A stretch of DNA of 8,855 bases from Chloroflexota bacterium (lineage in GTDB: Bacteria > Chloroflexota > Limnocylindria > Limnocylindrales > CSP1-4). How positions within the stretch are numbered: position 1 is the stretch's first letter; each line of letters starts with the position of its first letter. The notes under the pieces are model-generated. The model was not told where the DNA came from, did no database searches, and saw nothing but the letters and a program-made list of their open reading frames with translations. Made by a program: the position numbers and the translations under genes. Below are positions 1 to 5,587 of the stretch, in pieces. Where the stretch lies: positions 1 to 8,855 of the forward strand of contig JAICUV010000138.1 in assembly GCA_025935655.1 (NCBI GenBank), read 5' to 3'.

Positions 1-346
1 CGTACCTGATCGTCGTCTGCTGGCCGTCCGGGCCCGTGAGGGTGACCTGCCCGGCGCCCAGCGACCCGAAGGCGCCTGCGAGAGCCGCCGCCGCCTGCTC
101 GCGCGTGAGCCCGCCCAGCTCGGTCCCTGCGACGCGGACCCCGGGCAGGATCCGGCCGTCGTACTGCGAGCCCCAGGCATACAGGGCGCCGACGCCGACG
201 GCGACGGCCAGCAGCAGCCCGAGGGCGAACGAGACGCCGAAGCGGAGGGCGAGCGACCGTCGGCGCCTGGGCCGTGCCGGCGGCTCGCCGTCGGGAGTGG
301 AGCTATTGCCAGCCCGGTCGGCTGCAGGGTTGGGCAAGTCGGTCAT
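1..346 (-). CDS. VanW/PG_binding_4-type exported protein, N-terminal part (cut by window edge)
   Basis: The minus strand reads open from an ATG at 344-346 to the window edge, giving 115 complete codons and no stop. Residues 1-30 are a cytoplasmic tail rich in Pro and Arg with a basic cluster (RPRRRR). Residues about 33-58 form one hydrophobic anchor or uncleaved signal. Next comes an extracytoplasmic stretch with QYDGRILPGVRVAG and LGGLTREQAAAALAGAFGSL, followed by a GQVTLTGPDG strand. This is the typical start of the PG_binding_4 domain that precedes VanW or YkuD (L,D-transpeptidase) domains in membrane-anchored cell-envelope proteins. The catalytic or VanW part lies outside the window, so the exact family is an inference. 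No clear Shine-Dalgarno precedes the ATG. An out-of-frame ATG lies 11 bases upstream and stops after three codons. The gene diverges from the DUF2200 unit. Confidence 0.8.
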   Translation of the reverse strand, partial: MTDLPNPAADRAGNSSTPDGEPPARPRRRRSLALRFGVSFALGLLLAVAVGVGALYAWGSQYDGRILPGVRVAGTELGGLTREQAAAALAGAFGSLGAGQVTLTGPDGQQTTIRY

Positions 347-363
347 CAGATGCTCATGCGCGA

Positions 364-455
364 TCGGCCGGCGCCGGGCGGGACCCTGGCAGCGGCGCTA
401 TCTTCGCCCGGGCACGCGATTCTGTCACGTGGCGGACTGGTCGGCCGGAGCCGGG
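364..455. repeat. Short direct repeat in the VanW/DUF2200 divergent region
   Basis: The 15-mer TCGGCCGGCGCCGGG at 364-378 recurs at 441-455 as TCGGCCGGAGCCGGG, with one mismatch and starts 77 bases apart. The copies flank the candidate minus-strand promoter. This could be a pair of operator half-sites, but such GC-rich words recur easily by chance in this background. Apart from this repeat and the promoter candidates, nothing is visible in 347-566. Confidence 0.25.
400..428 (-). promoter_or_regulatory. Candidate promoter for the VanW-type gene
   Basis: On the minus strand GTGACA (423-428) matches the -35 consensus at five of six positions. After a 17-base spacer it is followed by GAAGAT (400-405), a poor -10 with three matches including the key A and T. 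It would give a 5' leader of roughly 45-50 bases before the ATG at 346. The correct spacing and the -35 are the only support; the weak -10 keeps confidence low. Confidence 0.25.
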
Positions 456-509
456 AACTTGGACGCGCCGAGTCCCGCTGGTGTGATCCCGGTCCTCGAC
501 GGCCGCGCA

Positions 510-515
510 TATGCT
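510..515 (+). promoter_or_regulatory. Possible -10 element upstream of the DUF2200 unit
   Basis: TATGCT fits the TANNNT pattern and matches TATAAT at four of six positions. It sits about 50 bases before the 28-aa ORF at 567 and is one of few AT-rich words in this region. No convincing -35 lies 16-18 bases upstream, so this is only a candidate. Confidence 0.2.
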
Positions 516-566
516 GGATGTGGAGCGCCCGCGCCGTGGATCGCGCCGCGTTCCCTGGAGGCGCAC

Positions 567-653
567 ATGGATGCTGGGGAGGTCGTCCTGCATGTGCATG
601 ACGCGGAGGCGTGCCGCGGGCTCGACGGCCGCGGGGTCGCGGTGATGAGGTGA
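567..653 (+). CDS. Possible 28-aa leader/mini-ORF coupled to DUF2200
   Basis: An ATG at 567 follows a CTGGAGG ribosome binding site with a spacer of about six bases and encodes 28 residues. The first half contains GEVVLHVHDAEACRG, the second LDGRGVAVMR. Its TGA (651-653) overlaps the GTG start (650-652) of the DUF2200 gene in a GTGA arrangement, which usually indicates translational coupling. From memory, VLHVH followed by a Cys-containing turn resembles the start of small Cys/His proteins found in actinobacterial genomes. This copy lacks the later Cys and His residues, so it may be a decayed remnant. It could also be only a leader, or a chance frame. The good ribosome site and the overlap are the reasons to list it. 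Confidence 0.4.
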   Translation: MDAGEVVLHVHDAEACRGLDGRGVAVMR

Positions 654-1006
654 CCACGACGACCGGGCACCGGATCTTCACGTCGACCGTAGCCTCCGTC
701 TACCCGCTCTATCTCGCGAAGGTGGAGAAGAAGGGCCGGACGCGGGACGAGCTCGACGCGGTCATCCGCTGGCTCACCGGATTCGGCGAGGCTGAGCTCC
801 AGCGGCACCTCGCCGCCGGCACGACCTTCGCCGACTTCTTCGGCGCCGCGCGCGTCAACCCGGACGCAGCGCTGATCACCGGCGTGATCTGCGGCGTGCG
901 CGTGGAGACGATCGAGGACCCGCTGATGCAGCAGATCCGCTACCTGGACAAGCTCGTGGACGAGCTCGCGAAGGGCAAGCCGCTGGAGAGGGTCCTGCGC
1001 ACCTGA
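650..1006 (+). CDS. DUF2200 family protein
   Basis: This 118-residue protein matches DUF2200 along its whole length. HRIFTSTVASVYPLYLAKVE is followed by KKGRTRDELDAVIRWLTGF, an FFGAARVNPDAALITGVICG segment, and the highly conserved tail with PLMQQIRYLDKLVDELAKGK. The family is small (about 110-120 residues), cytoplasmic and widespread, with no established function known to me; it is predicted to be mostly helical. The GTG at 650 was chosen because the family begins just before HRIF and because it overlaps the stop of the preceding mini-ORF (GTGA). A GTG at 611 is in frame but adds 13 Arg-rich residues foreign to the family. The gene ends 17 bases before the convergent glycosyltransferase gene, with no visible terminator between them. 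Confidence 0.9.
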   Translation: MTTTTGHRIFTSTVASVYPLYLAKVEKKGRTRDELDAVIRWLTGFGEAELQRHLAAGTTFADFFGAARVNPDAALITGVICGVRVETIEDPLMQQIRYLDKLVDELAKGKPLERVLRT

Positions 1007-1023
1007 CGGCGGAGGGGCGGCGC

Positions 1024-2580
1024 CTACGGTCGGGGCGTTCGGCGCAGCTCCAGGATCTTGCCGATCCAGCGCGCATACGGCAGCTCGGCACGGATCGCGG
1101 CCATCGTCTCGTCCGTGAGGCCGTCATGCCGGAGCTGGCTCAGCAGGACGACGTCGGCCGAGGTGAAGTACTCGATGCTGCCCTGCTGGTAGTCGTCCTG
1201 CTTGGTCTTCGCCAGGGAAGGGCCCTCGTCGAGCGCGTTGTACAGCTGGGCGTAGCTCCGGGGGTTGGGCACGACCCGGCAGCCGTTCTGGAGGCTCCGC
1301 ACGAGGGTGTTCGTGCGGATGGCCACGTATCCCTCGTCCGAGATCACGCAGCGTGCCGTCGACTGGTCGGACAGCTCGGCGAGCAGCGGCAGCCGGTGAC
1401 CGCCGGGCGTGATCAGGCTGGTCGTCGCGAGCAGCACGAGGACCACGGCATACGCGGCGACGCCGAGCATCCGCCGCGGCGCCGGCAGTCGCTCGATCCC
1501 GTAGGCGGCCACGGCCCCGAGGCACAGGGCCATCAGCGGCGCCGGCCAGCCACGGTAGTGGGACAGGAACAGTGGCATGACCAGGATGACGGCGACCTGG
1601 GACGCGGCGATGGCGGCCCACAGGCGAACCGCCGGCACCTTCCAGGCGACGTAGAGGACGAGCCCCGTGGCCGCGGCCGCGAGCAGCGCCACCGCGGCGC
1701 CGGGGACGTGGATCCCGAGCGGGATGGAGTCCATGCCCTCGATGTACCGGAGTCGTGACACCGGGTTGGTCGTCAACCCGTGGATGCGCGTGGCCTGGGC
1801 GAACAGGATCATCTGGAGCATGCGCGGCCCGGCGACCACCAGCATCGGGACGAGCAGCAGTGCTGCCGTCGCGGCGCCGGTGAGCACGAAGGTCGCCGCC
1901 ACGCGCACCGCCTGGGCGCTGCGCGCTCGCGTCTGGAGGACCAGCCAGCCGAGGATCACGATGGCGGGGATCGCGGCCCAGATCTGCACGGCGCCCGTGA
2001 CTCCGATCGCGATGCCCGCGACCGCGACCCGCCGGGTCGTCAGCTCCGCGGCGGGCCGGCCGGTGAGCGCGAGCAGCGCCACGAGCATCGCCGTGACCTG
2101 TGGAGCGATGAGCAGCGTGCTGCGCTCCCCGGCGATCGTGAGGACCCACACCGCATACAGCGCGGCGGCTGCCAGTCCGGTCGTCCGGCTGACTCTGGCG
2201 CCGACGAGCCCGACGAGCGCGGTGTTCACCGCGCCAAGAACCATGAAGGCCAGGCGCGCGAGGACGAGCCCGGTCACCTCGGTGGTCATGGTCCCGATCT
2301 GCGCGAAGGGCGTCATCACGTACAGCAGGCCGGGCGGGTGGAGGAGGCTGAAGTCCCGGTACGGGATGCGGCCGTTCACGAAGGCGATGGCGCCCGCGAA
2401 GTAGGTCCCGTCGTCCAGGTTGATGCGGCTGTCGAGCCCGCCGTTGAAGGCCAGCCCGACGAAACGGATCGCGAACGCGAGGAGCGCGAGGCCCGCCAGC
2501 CCTGCGATCAGCCGGACGTCGCGGCGTCCCGGGACCGGTTCGGTCGTGCTGCTGACCGGCGCCGCCTCACCGAGCCCCAT
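1024..2580 (-). CDS. GT-C fold (GT39/ArnT-like) polytopic membrane glycosyltransferase
   Basis: The protein has 518 residues. After a short cytoplasmic N-terminus come a first membrane helix (about 24-46) and then a loop with NLDDGTYFAGA (acidic pair at 56-57) and PYRDFSLLHPPG. This is the hallmark of GT39/PMT-like GT-C enzymes, where the first-loop acidic residue is catalytic and the sugar donor is a polyprenyl-phosphate sugar. Roughly nine to eleven further hydrophobic helices run to about residue 395. A C-terminal soluble domain of about 115 residues follows, probably outside the membrane. Acceptor and sugar are unknown; a lipid, glycan or protein of the cell envelope is likely. The ATG at 2580 was preferred because GAGGGG lies eight bases upstream. 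A GTG at 2586, two codons earlier, is too close to that site. The gene stands alone and converges on DUF2200. Confidence 0.85.
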   Translation of the reverse strand: MGLGEAAPVSSTTEPVPGRRDVRLIAGLAGLALLAFAIRFVGLAFNGGLDSRINLDDGTYFAGAIAFVNGRIPYRDFSLLHPPGLLYVMTPFAQIGTMTTEVTGLVLARLAFMVLGAVNTALVGLVGARVSRTTGLAAAALYAVWVLTIAGERSTLLIAPQVTAMLVALLALTGRPAAELTTRRVAVAGIAIGVTGAVQIWAAIPAIVILGWLVLQTRARSAQAVRVAATFVLTGAATAALLLVPMLVVAGPRMLQMILFAQATRIHGLTTNPVSRLRYIEGMDSIPLGIHVPGAAVALLAAAATGLVLYVAWKVPAVRLWAAIAASQVAVILVMPLFLSHYRGWPAPLMALCLGAVAAYGIERLPAPRRMLGVAAYAVVLVLLATTSLITPGGHRLPLLAELSDQSTARCVISDEGYVAIRTNTLVRSLQNGCRVVPNPRSYAQLYNALDEGPSLAKTKQDDYQQGSIEYFTSADVVLLSQLRHDGLTDETMAAIRAELPYARWIGKILELRRTPRP

Positions 2581-2630
2581 CCTCACATCCCCTCTCGATT
2601 TCGATGCCCAGCAACCCGGCCGACGTCCCT

Positions 2631-2636
2631 ACTGTA
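2631..2636 (-). promoter_or_regulatory. Possible -10 element for the glycosyltransferase gene
   Basis: The minus strand reads TACAGT here (TANNNT pattern, four of six matches to TATAAT), about 50 bases upstream of the ATG at 2580. The region upstream is almost pure G+C and shows no recognisable -35. It would suit a separate promoter for the glycosyltransferase, which lies 131 bases downstream of the 67-aa gene. Confidence 0.25.
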
Positions 2637-2711
2637 CCCGTGGAGCGCGCGAGGCCCGGGCTCGGCAATCCTCGCACGGATGCGGGGGCACCCTGCCGAC
2701 CGGGGGGACGG

Positions 2712-2915
2712 CTACCGGGCCTGGGATGGCGTCTCACCGGCGATGCGCGGCTCGAGGAGGTCTGCCGTCCGGCGGAGGAGCACGGCGAACGCGGCACGGA
2801 TCCGCGGCGGCCGGGCACGTCGTCGAGCGGCCGCGCGGAGGCGGTCGGTATCGCGGGACTCGGCCTCGATGGCGTCGAGGCCGATGCGGAGGGTGCCCAG
2901 CACTGCGGGGTCCAT
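2712..2915 (-). CDS. Unrecognised 67-aa basic protein
   Basis: An ATG at 2915 follows GAGGAG with a nine-base spacer and opens a 67-residue frame ending in TGA. I do not recognise the protein. The N-terminal part is a moderately hydrophobic helix with acidic residues (AVLGTLRIGLDAIEAE). It is followed by a strongly basic stretch (RLRAAARRRARPPRIR) and a second amphipathic helix (AFAVLLRRTADLLEPRI). There are no cysteines and no signal peptide, and the composition suits a small nucleic-acid- or membrane-surface-binding protein, which is speculation. The same frame stays open upstream to about 3911 opposite the LysR gene. Only the part after this ATG is likely real, because a ribosome site precedes it and the sequence character changes here. 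The start lies within a strong inverted repeat. The gene diverges from the LysR gene and could be its target. Confidence 0.5.
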   Translation of the reverse strand: MDPAVLGTLRIGLDAIEAESRDTDRLRAAARRRARPPRIRAAFAVLLRRTADLLEPRIAGETPSQAR

Positions 2916-2919
2916 TGGT

Positions 2920-2959
2920 CGTTGCTCCTCGTGGCGAGATCGGTGGTCGAGGTGCAACG
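2920..2959 (-). promoter_or_regulatory. Inverted repeat masking the ribosome binding site of the 67-aa gene
   Basis: CGTTGCTCCTCG (2920-2931) and CGAGGTGCAACG (2948-2959) are 12-base inverted arms with one central mismatch and a 16-base loop. In the minus-strand transcript the 3' arm contains GAGGAG, the Shine-Dalgarno of the 67-aa gene, paired with CCTC of the 5' arm; the ATG follows four bases after the stem. The fold should hide the ribosome site. It could be a translational switch, a binding site for a regulatory protein on RNA, or a DNA operator in the divergent region. Confidence 0.5.
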
Positions 2960-3002
2960 TTCCGCGGCCGGAGGCGACGAGTCCAACACCTGTCAGCGAG
3001 CG

Positions 3003-3017
3003 ATTACCATCCGGAAT
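3003..3017. promoter_or_regulatory. Candidate LysR box (T-N11-A)
   Basis: ATTACCATCCGGAAT has the ATT-N9-AAT outer symmetry and T-N11-A spacing typical of LysR-type regulator sites. It lies in the divergent region directly before the LysR coding sequence, where such regulators usually bind to repress themselves. The inner symmetry is weak: only four of seven base pairs match. Confidence 0.3.
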
Positions 3018-3080
3018 GCGTGAATACCCCCGGCGGTCCCGATCGGCAACGAGCTCGAGATCCGTTCGCTGCGCTACTTC

Positions 3081-4067
3081 GTGGTCGCGGCCGAGGAGCT
3101 CAACTTCACGCGCGCCGCGGCTCGGCTGTTCGTGGCCCAACAGGCGCTCAGTCGCGAGATCCAGCGGCTCGAGGCGCGCCTGGGCACGCCGTTGTTCGAG
3201 CGGACGACTCGTCGGGTGACCCTCACGCCAGACGGCGAGCGGCTCCTCGCGCGGGCACGCGAGCTCGTCGCGCAGCACGACGCGGTGTGGGCCGAGGTGG
3301 TGGTCCCGGCGCCCCGGCCGACGGTCGTCGACCTCATGAGCGAGGGACGGCAGACGGCGACGCGCATCCTCGACCTGGCGAGGCTCCGGGCGCCGGCCAT
3401 CGAGTTTCGCGGCCGGTACAGCGGTGGGACGGGCGCCGCGCTCGACAAGCTCGCGACCGGGCGGCTGGACGTCGTCTTCGGGCGGGTCGCATGGCTCGAC
3501 GCGAAGCCGATGCCGACGATCGAGCACGTGCTCGTCCGGCTCGAGCCCCTCGCCGTCCTCCTGCCCGCCGACCACCCGCTCGCGGCGATGGAGGCTGTGC
3601 CCGTCCGCAGCCTGGCTGGGCTCGAGATCGACGGGCTCCCGATGACCGACAGGACGCCCGAGTGGGCCGACCTCGTCACCCAGTTCCTCGCCCTGTCCGG
3701 CGCGCGCTCGACGCCGCCGCACCTGCCTGCCATCGGGCTGGAGGAGGCCGGCTACCACCTCACCAGGCAGGGCGTGCCGATCCTCGCGTCGCTCGACAGC
3801 GTCGAGGTCCCGGGAGGCGTGCTGCGTCCGCTCGTGGACCCGGTGCCGTGCTATGCGTGGTCGATGGCGTGGCGCCGGGGCGACGAGACCGCCGGCCGGG
3901 CCACGCTGCACGCGACCGCCGCCGAGCTCGCCGCGTCTGAGGGCTGGCTGGCCGGGGCGGGGGAGCGGCGCACCGAGCGGTGGCTGCCGGAACCGGAGGC
4001 CTCGCGGCTGGCGAGCGGGAGCCTCGAGGTCGTCAGCGCCAGCCGAGCCCCGGGGCCACGTACGTGA
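3081..4067 (+). CDS. LysR-family transcriptional regulator (true start probably upstream)
   Basis: From the first in-frame GTG this gives 328 residues. The winged helix-turn-helix is clear (ELNFTRAAARLFVAQQALSR, then LEARLGTPLFERTTRRVTLT). A linker and a two-lobe LysR substrate domain follow (about 85-300), with YSGGTGAALDKLATGRLDVVF and LVRLEPLAVLLPADHPLA. The family normally begins ten or more residues earlier, and the in-frame codons just upstream read GNELEIRSLRYF, a textbook LysR N-terminus. Yet no ATG, GTG or TTG occurs in that frame back to the TGA at 3021. Removing one C from the CCCCC run at 3027-3031 would join it to a GTG at 3020. The gene diverges from the 67-aa gene and overlaps the LLM gene tail to tail by 35 bases. 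The effector is unknown; either neighbour may be regulated. Confidence 0.85.
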   Translation: MVAAEELNFTRAAARLFVAQQALSREIQRLEARLGTPLFERTTRRVTLTPDGERLLARARELVAQHDAVWAEVVVPAPRPTVVDLMSEGRQTATRILDLARLRAPAIEFRGRYSGGTGAALDKLATGRLDVVFGRVAWLDAKPMPTIEHVLVRLEPLAVLLPADHPLAAMEAVPVRSLAGLEIDGLPMTDRTPEWADLVTQFLALSGARSTPPHLPAIGLEEAGYHLTRQGVPILASLDSVEVPGGVLRPLVDPVPCYAWSMAWRRGDETAGRATLHATAAELAASEGWLAGAGERRTERWLPEPEASRLASGSLEVVSASRAPGPRT

Positions 4068-5055
4068 GGATGCTCTCGATCGCGTGGGCGTTGTACTCGA
4101 CGCCCAGCTGGTTGGGGACCGTCAGCAGGAGCGTGTCGGCCGCCTGGATCGCCGTGTCGCCCGCGAGCTCGCGGACCAGGACGTCGGGCTCCGCGGCGTA
4201 CGACCGCCCGAAGATCGCCTTCGTCTGCGCGTCCAGGTAGCCCACCTGGTCGGTCGCCTGGTTGCCGCGGCCGAAGTAGGCCCGGTCGCGGTCGTCGACC
4301 AGCGCGAAGATGCTGCGGCTGACCGACACCCGCGGCTCTCGCTGGTGGCCGGCTGCCGTCCACGCCTCGCGGAACAGGCGGATCTGCTCCGCCTGGAGCG
4401 CGTGGAACGGGACGCCCGCGTCCTCGGTCAGGAGCGTCGAGGACATCAGGTTGAGGCCCTGGGTTCCGGCCCACTCCGCGGTCGCCCGCGAGCCCGCACC
4501 CCACCAGATCCGGTCGCGCAGCCCTGGGGAATGCGGCTCGGGACGAAGGAGCCCGGGCGGGTTGGCGAACATCGGTGTCGGGTTGGGCTGGGCGAACCCG
4601 ACCCCGGACAGCGCCTGGAGGAAGACGTCGGCATGCTGGCGGGCCATGTCCGCGTCGGTCTCGTCCTCGGAGGGGACGTAGCCGAAATACCGGAAGCCGT
4701 CGATGACCTGCTCCGGAGAGCCCCGGCTGATGCCGAGCTGCAGCCGGCCCCCCGCGATGAGGTCGGCCGCGCCCGCGTCCTCGACCATGTACAGCGGGTT
4801 CTCGTAGCGCATGTCGATGACGGCGGTGCCGATCTCGATCCGGCTCGTCCGGGCGCCGATCGCCGCCAGGAGCGGGAATGGCGACGCGAGCTGCTGGGCG
4901 AAATGGTGGACCCGGAAGTAGGCGCCATCGGCTCCAAGCTCCTCGGCCGCCTCGGCGAGCTCGATGGACTGGATGAGCGCGTCCGACGCGGACCGCACCT
5001 GCGAGTGCGGCGCGTTCGACCAGTGGCCGAACGACAGGAACCCGATCTTCTTCAC
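4033..5055 (-). CDS. LLM class flavin-dependent oxidoreductase (luciferase-like monooxygenase)
   Basis: This is a 340-residue single-domain protein of the bacterial luciferase-like TIM-barrel family, which use reduced FMN or F420. Visible marks are the first strand KKIGFLSFGHW, GADGAYFRVHHF, the core segment SRIEIGTAVIDMRYENPLYM, then ADLIAGGRLQLGISRGSPEQ and the WWGAGSRATAEWAG strand. The length is usual for the family. It is probably cytoplasmic. Substrate and cofactor choice cannot be read from the sequence. The GTG start overlaps the TGA of the upstream GNAT gene (GTGA, 5052-5055), so translational coupling in an operon is likely. A TAGACT word at 5062-5067 (minus strand), six bases before the GTG, could alternatively serve as a -10 for a leaderless transcript. 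No good Shine-Dalgarno is seen. The 3' end overlaps the convergent LysR gene by 35 bases. Confidence 0.9.
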   Translation of the reverse strand: MKKIGFLSFGHWSNAPHSQVRSASDALIQSIELAEAAEELGADGAYFRVHHFAQQLASPFPLLAAIGARTSRIEIGTAVIDMRYENPLYMVEDAGAADLIAGGRLQLGISRGSPEQVIDGFRYFGYVPSEDETDADMARQHADVFLQALSGVGFAQPNPTPMFANPPGLLRPEPHSPGLRDRIWWGAGSRATAEWAGTQGLNLMSSTLLTEDAGVPFHALQAEQIRLFREAWTAAGHQREPRVSVSRSIFALVDDRDRAYFGRGNQATDQVGYLDAQTKAIFGRSYAAEPDVLVRELAGDTAIQAADTLLLTVPNQLGVEYNAHAIESILTYVAPGLGWR

Positions 5056-5531
5056 CCGCCGAGTCTACGGTCTTCCGGCGTTCGATCCGCGTAGGTGACG
5101 GCCTCGAACGGCCAGTCGGCCCCGAGCCACGCGCTGACGGCGCGCCACAGGGGGACGTCGAGCTCGGCCCGGCTCGCCCGTACCCATGACTGGACGCTCG
5201 CCCGTCTCGGCTCGTCCGCGGCGGGGTAGATGTACACGCAGCCGATGACGTCGGCCGTCCCCGGGTCCAGCACGGTGTACGTGAACCCGCGGCGGTTCGC
5301 GAAGTCGTCCGCGTGCCGGCGGAGGTCGCGCAGGTTGTCGTCGATGGACCGCCCGTCCGGCCAGTTCCCGTCGGGATATCCCGGCGTCCGACGGATGTGC
5401 TCGATCGACGAGGTCCAGGCCGCGTAGTCCGCCTCGTTGTGCTGCGGCCCGAGCGGTTCGAGCCGGAACGACGGCGTGTCCAGCGACGAGGGGGCGACGA
5501 ACTCGGGCGGGACGAATGCGGCGGCTTCCAT
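5052..5531 (-). CDS. GNAT-family N-acetyltransferase
   Basis: The protein has 159 residues, a normal single GNAT domain length. FRLEPLGPQHNEADYAAWTS and the SIEHIRRTPGYPDGNWP stretch are followed by NLRDLRRHADDFANRRGFTY. Then come the central beta strands TVLDPGTADVIGCVYIYP and the tail SWVRASRAELDVPLWRAVSA. This pattern is known from actinobacterial GNAT proteins of unknown substrate that transfer acetyl from acetyl-CoA. The ATG at 5531 is chosen because conserved sequence begins shortly after it. The frame stays open for a further 560 codons upstream, but that part is an Arg/Pro/Gly-rich shadow of the SulP gene. The gene lies 56 bases after the SulP stop and overlaps the LLM start by four bases, so it is probably the middle gene of a SulP-GNAT-LLM operon. 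Confidence 0.88.
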   Translation of the reverse strand: MEAAAFVPPEFVAPSSLDTPSFRLEPLGPQHNEADYAAWTSSIEHIRRTPGYPDGNWPDGRSIDDNLRDLRRHADDFANRRGFTYTVLDPGTADVIGCVYIYPAADEPRRASVQSWVRASRAELDVPLWRAVSAWLGADWPFEAVTYADRTPEDRRLGG

Positions 5532-5587
5532 CCCGCGATGATGGCCGCTCACCGGCGTACGGGCAACAGGCCCGCGCGCCGCCGGCC

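Noticed and set aside
36..566. Plus-strand frame leading into the 28-aa ORF
   Set aside because: It runs antisense to the VanW-type N-terminus with low-complexity Arg/Ala/Pro/Ser composition, and no start in it has support.
1780..3219. Plus-strand open frame of 479 codons opposite the glycosyltransferase
   Set aside because: Its composition (Arg, Gly, Asp, His) is typical of an antisense shadow, and it crosses several real gene boundaries.
2916..3911. Upstream part of the minus-strand frame that contains the 67-aa gene
   Set aside because: It is antisense to LysR, with shadow composition; only the part after the ATG at 2915 has a ribosome site.
2420..3940. Plus-strand open frame of 506 codons across the intergenic region and LysR
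   Set aside because: It lies in another frame over the clearly coding LysR gene and shows no recognisable domain.
5560..5574. Hairpin CGGGC-AACAG-GCCCG between SulP and GNAT
   Set aside because: A five-pair stem without a T tract in GC-rich DNA is weak. It is not enough to claim a terminator inside a likely operon.
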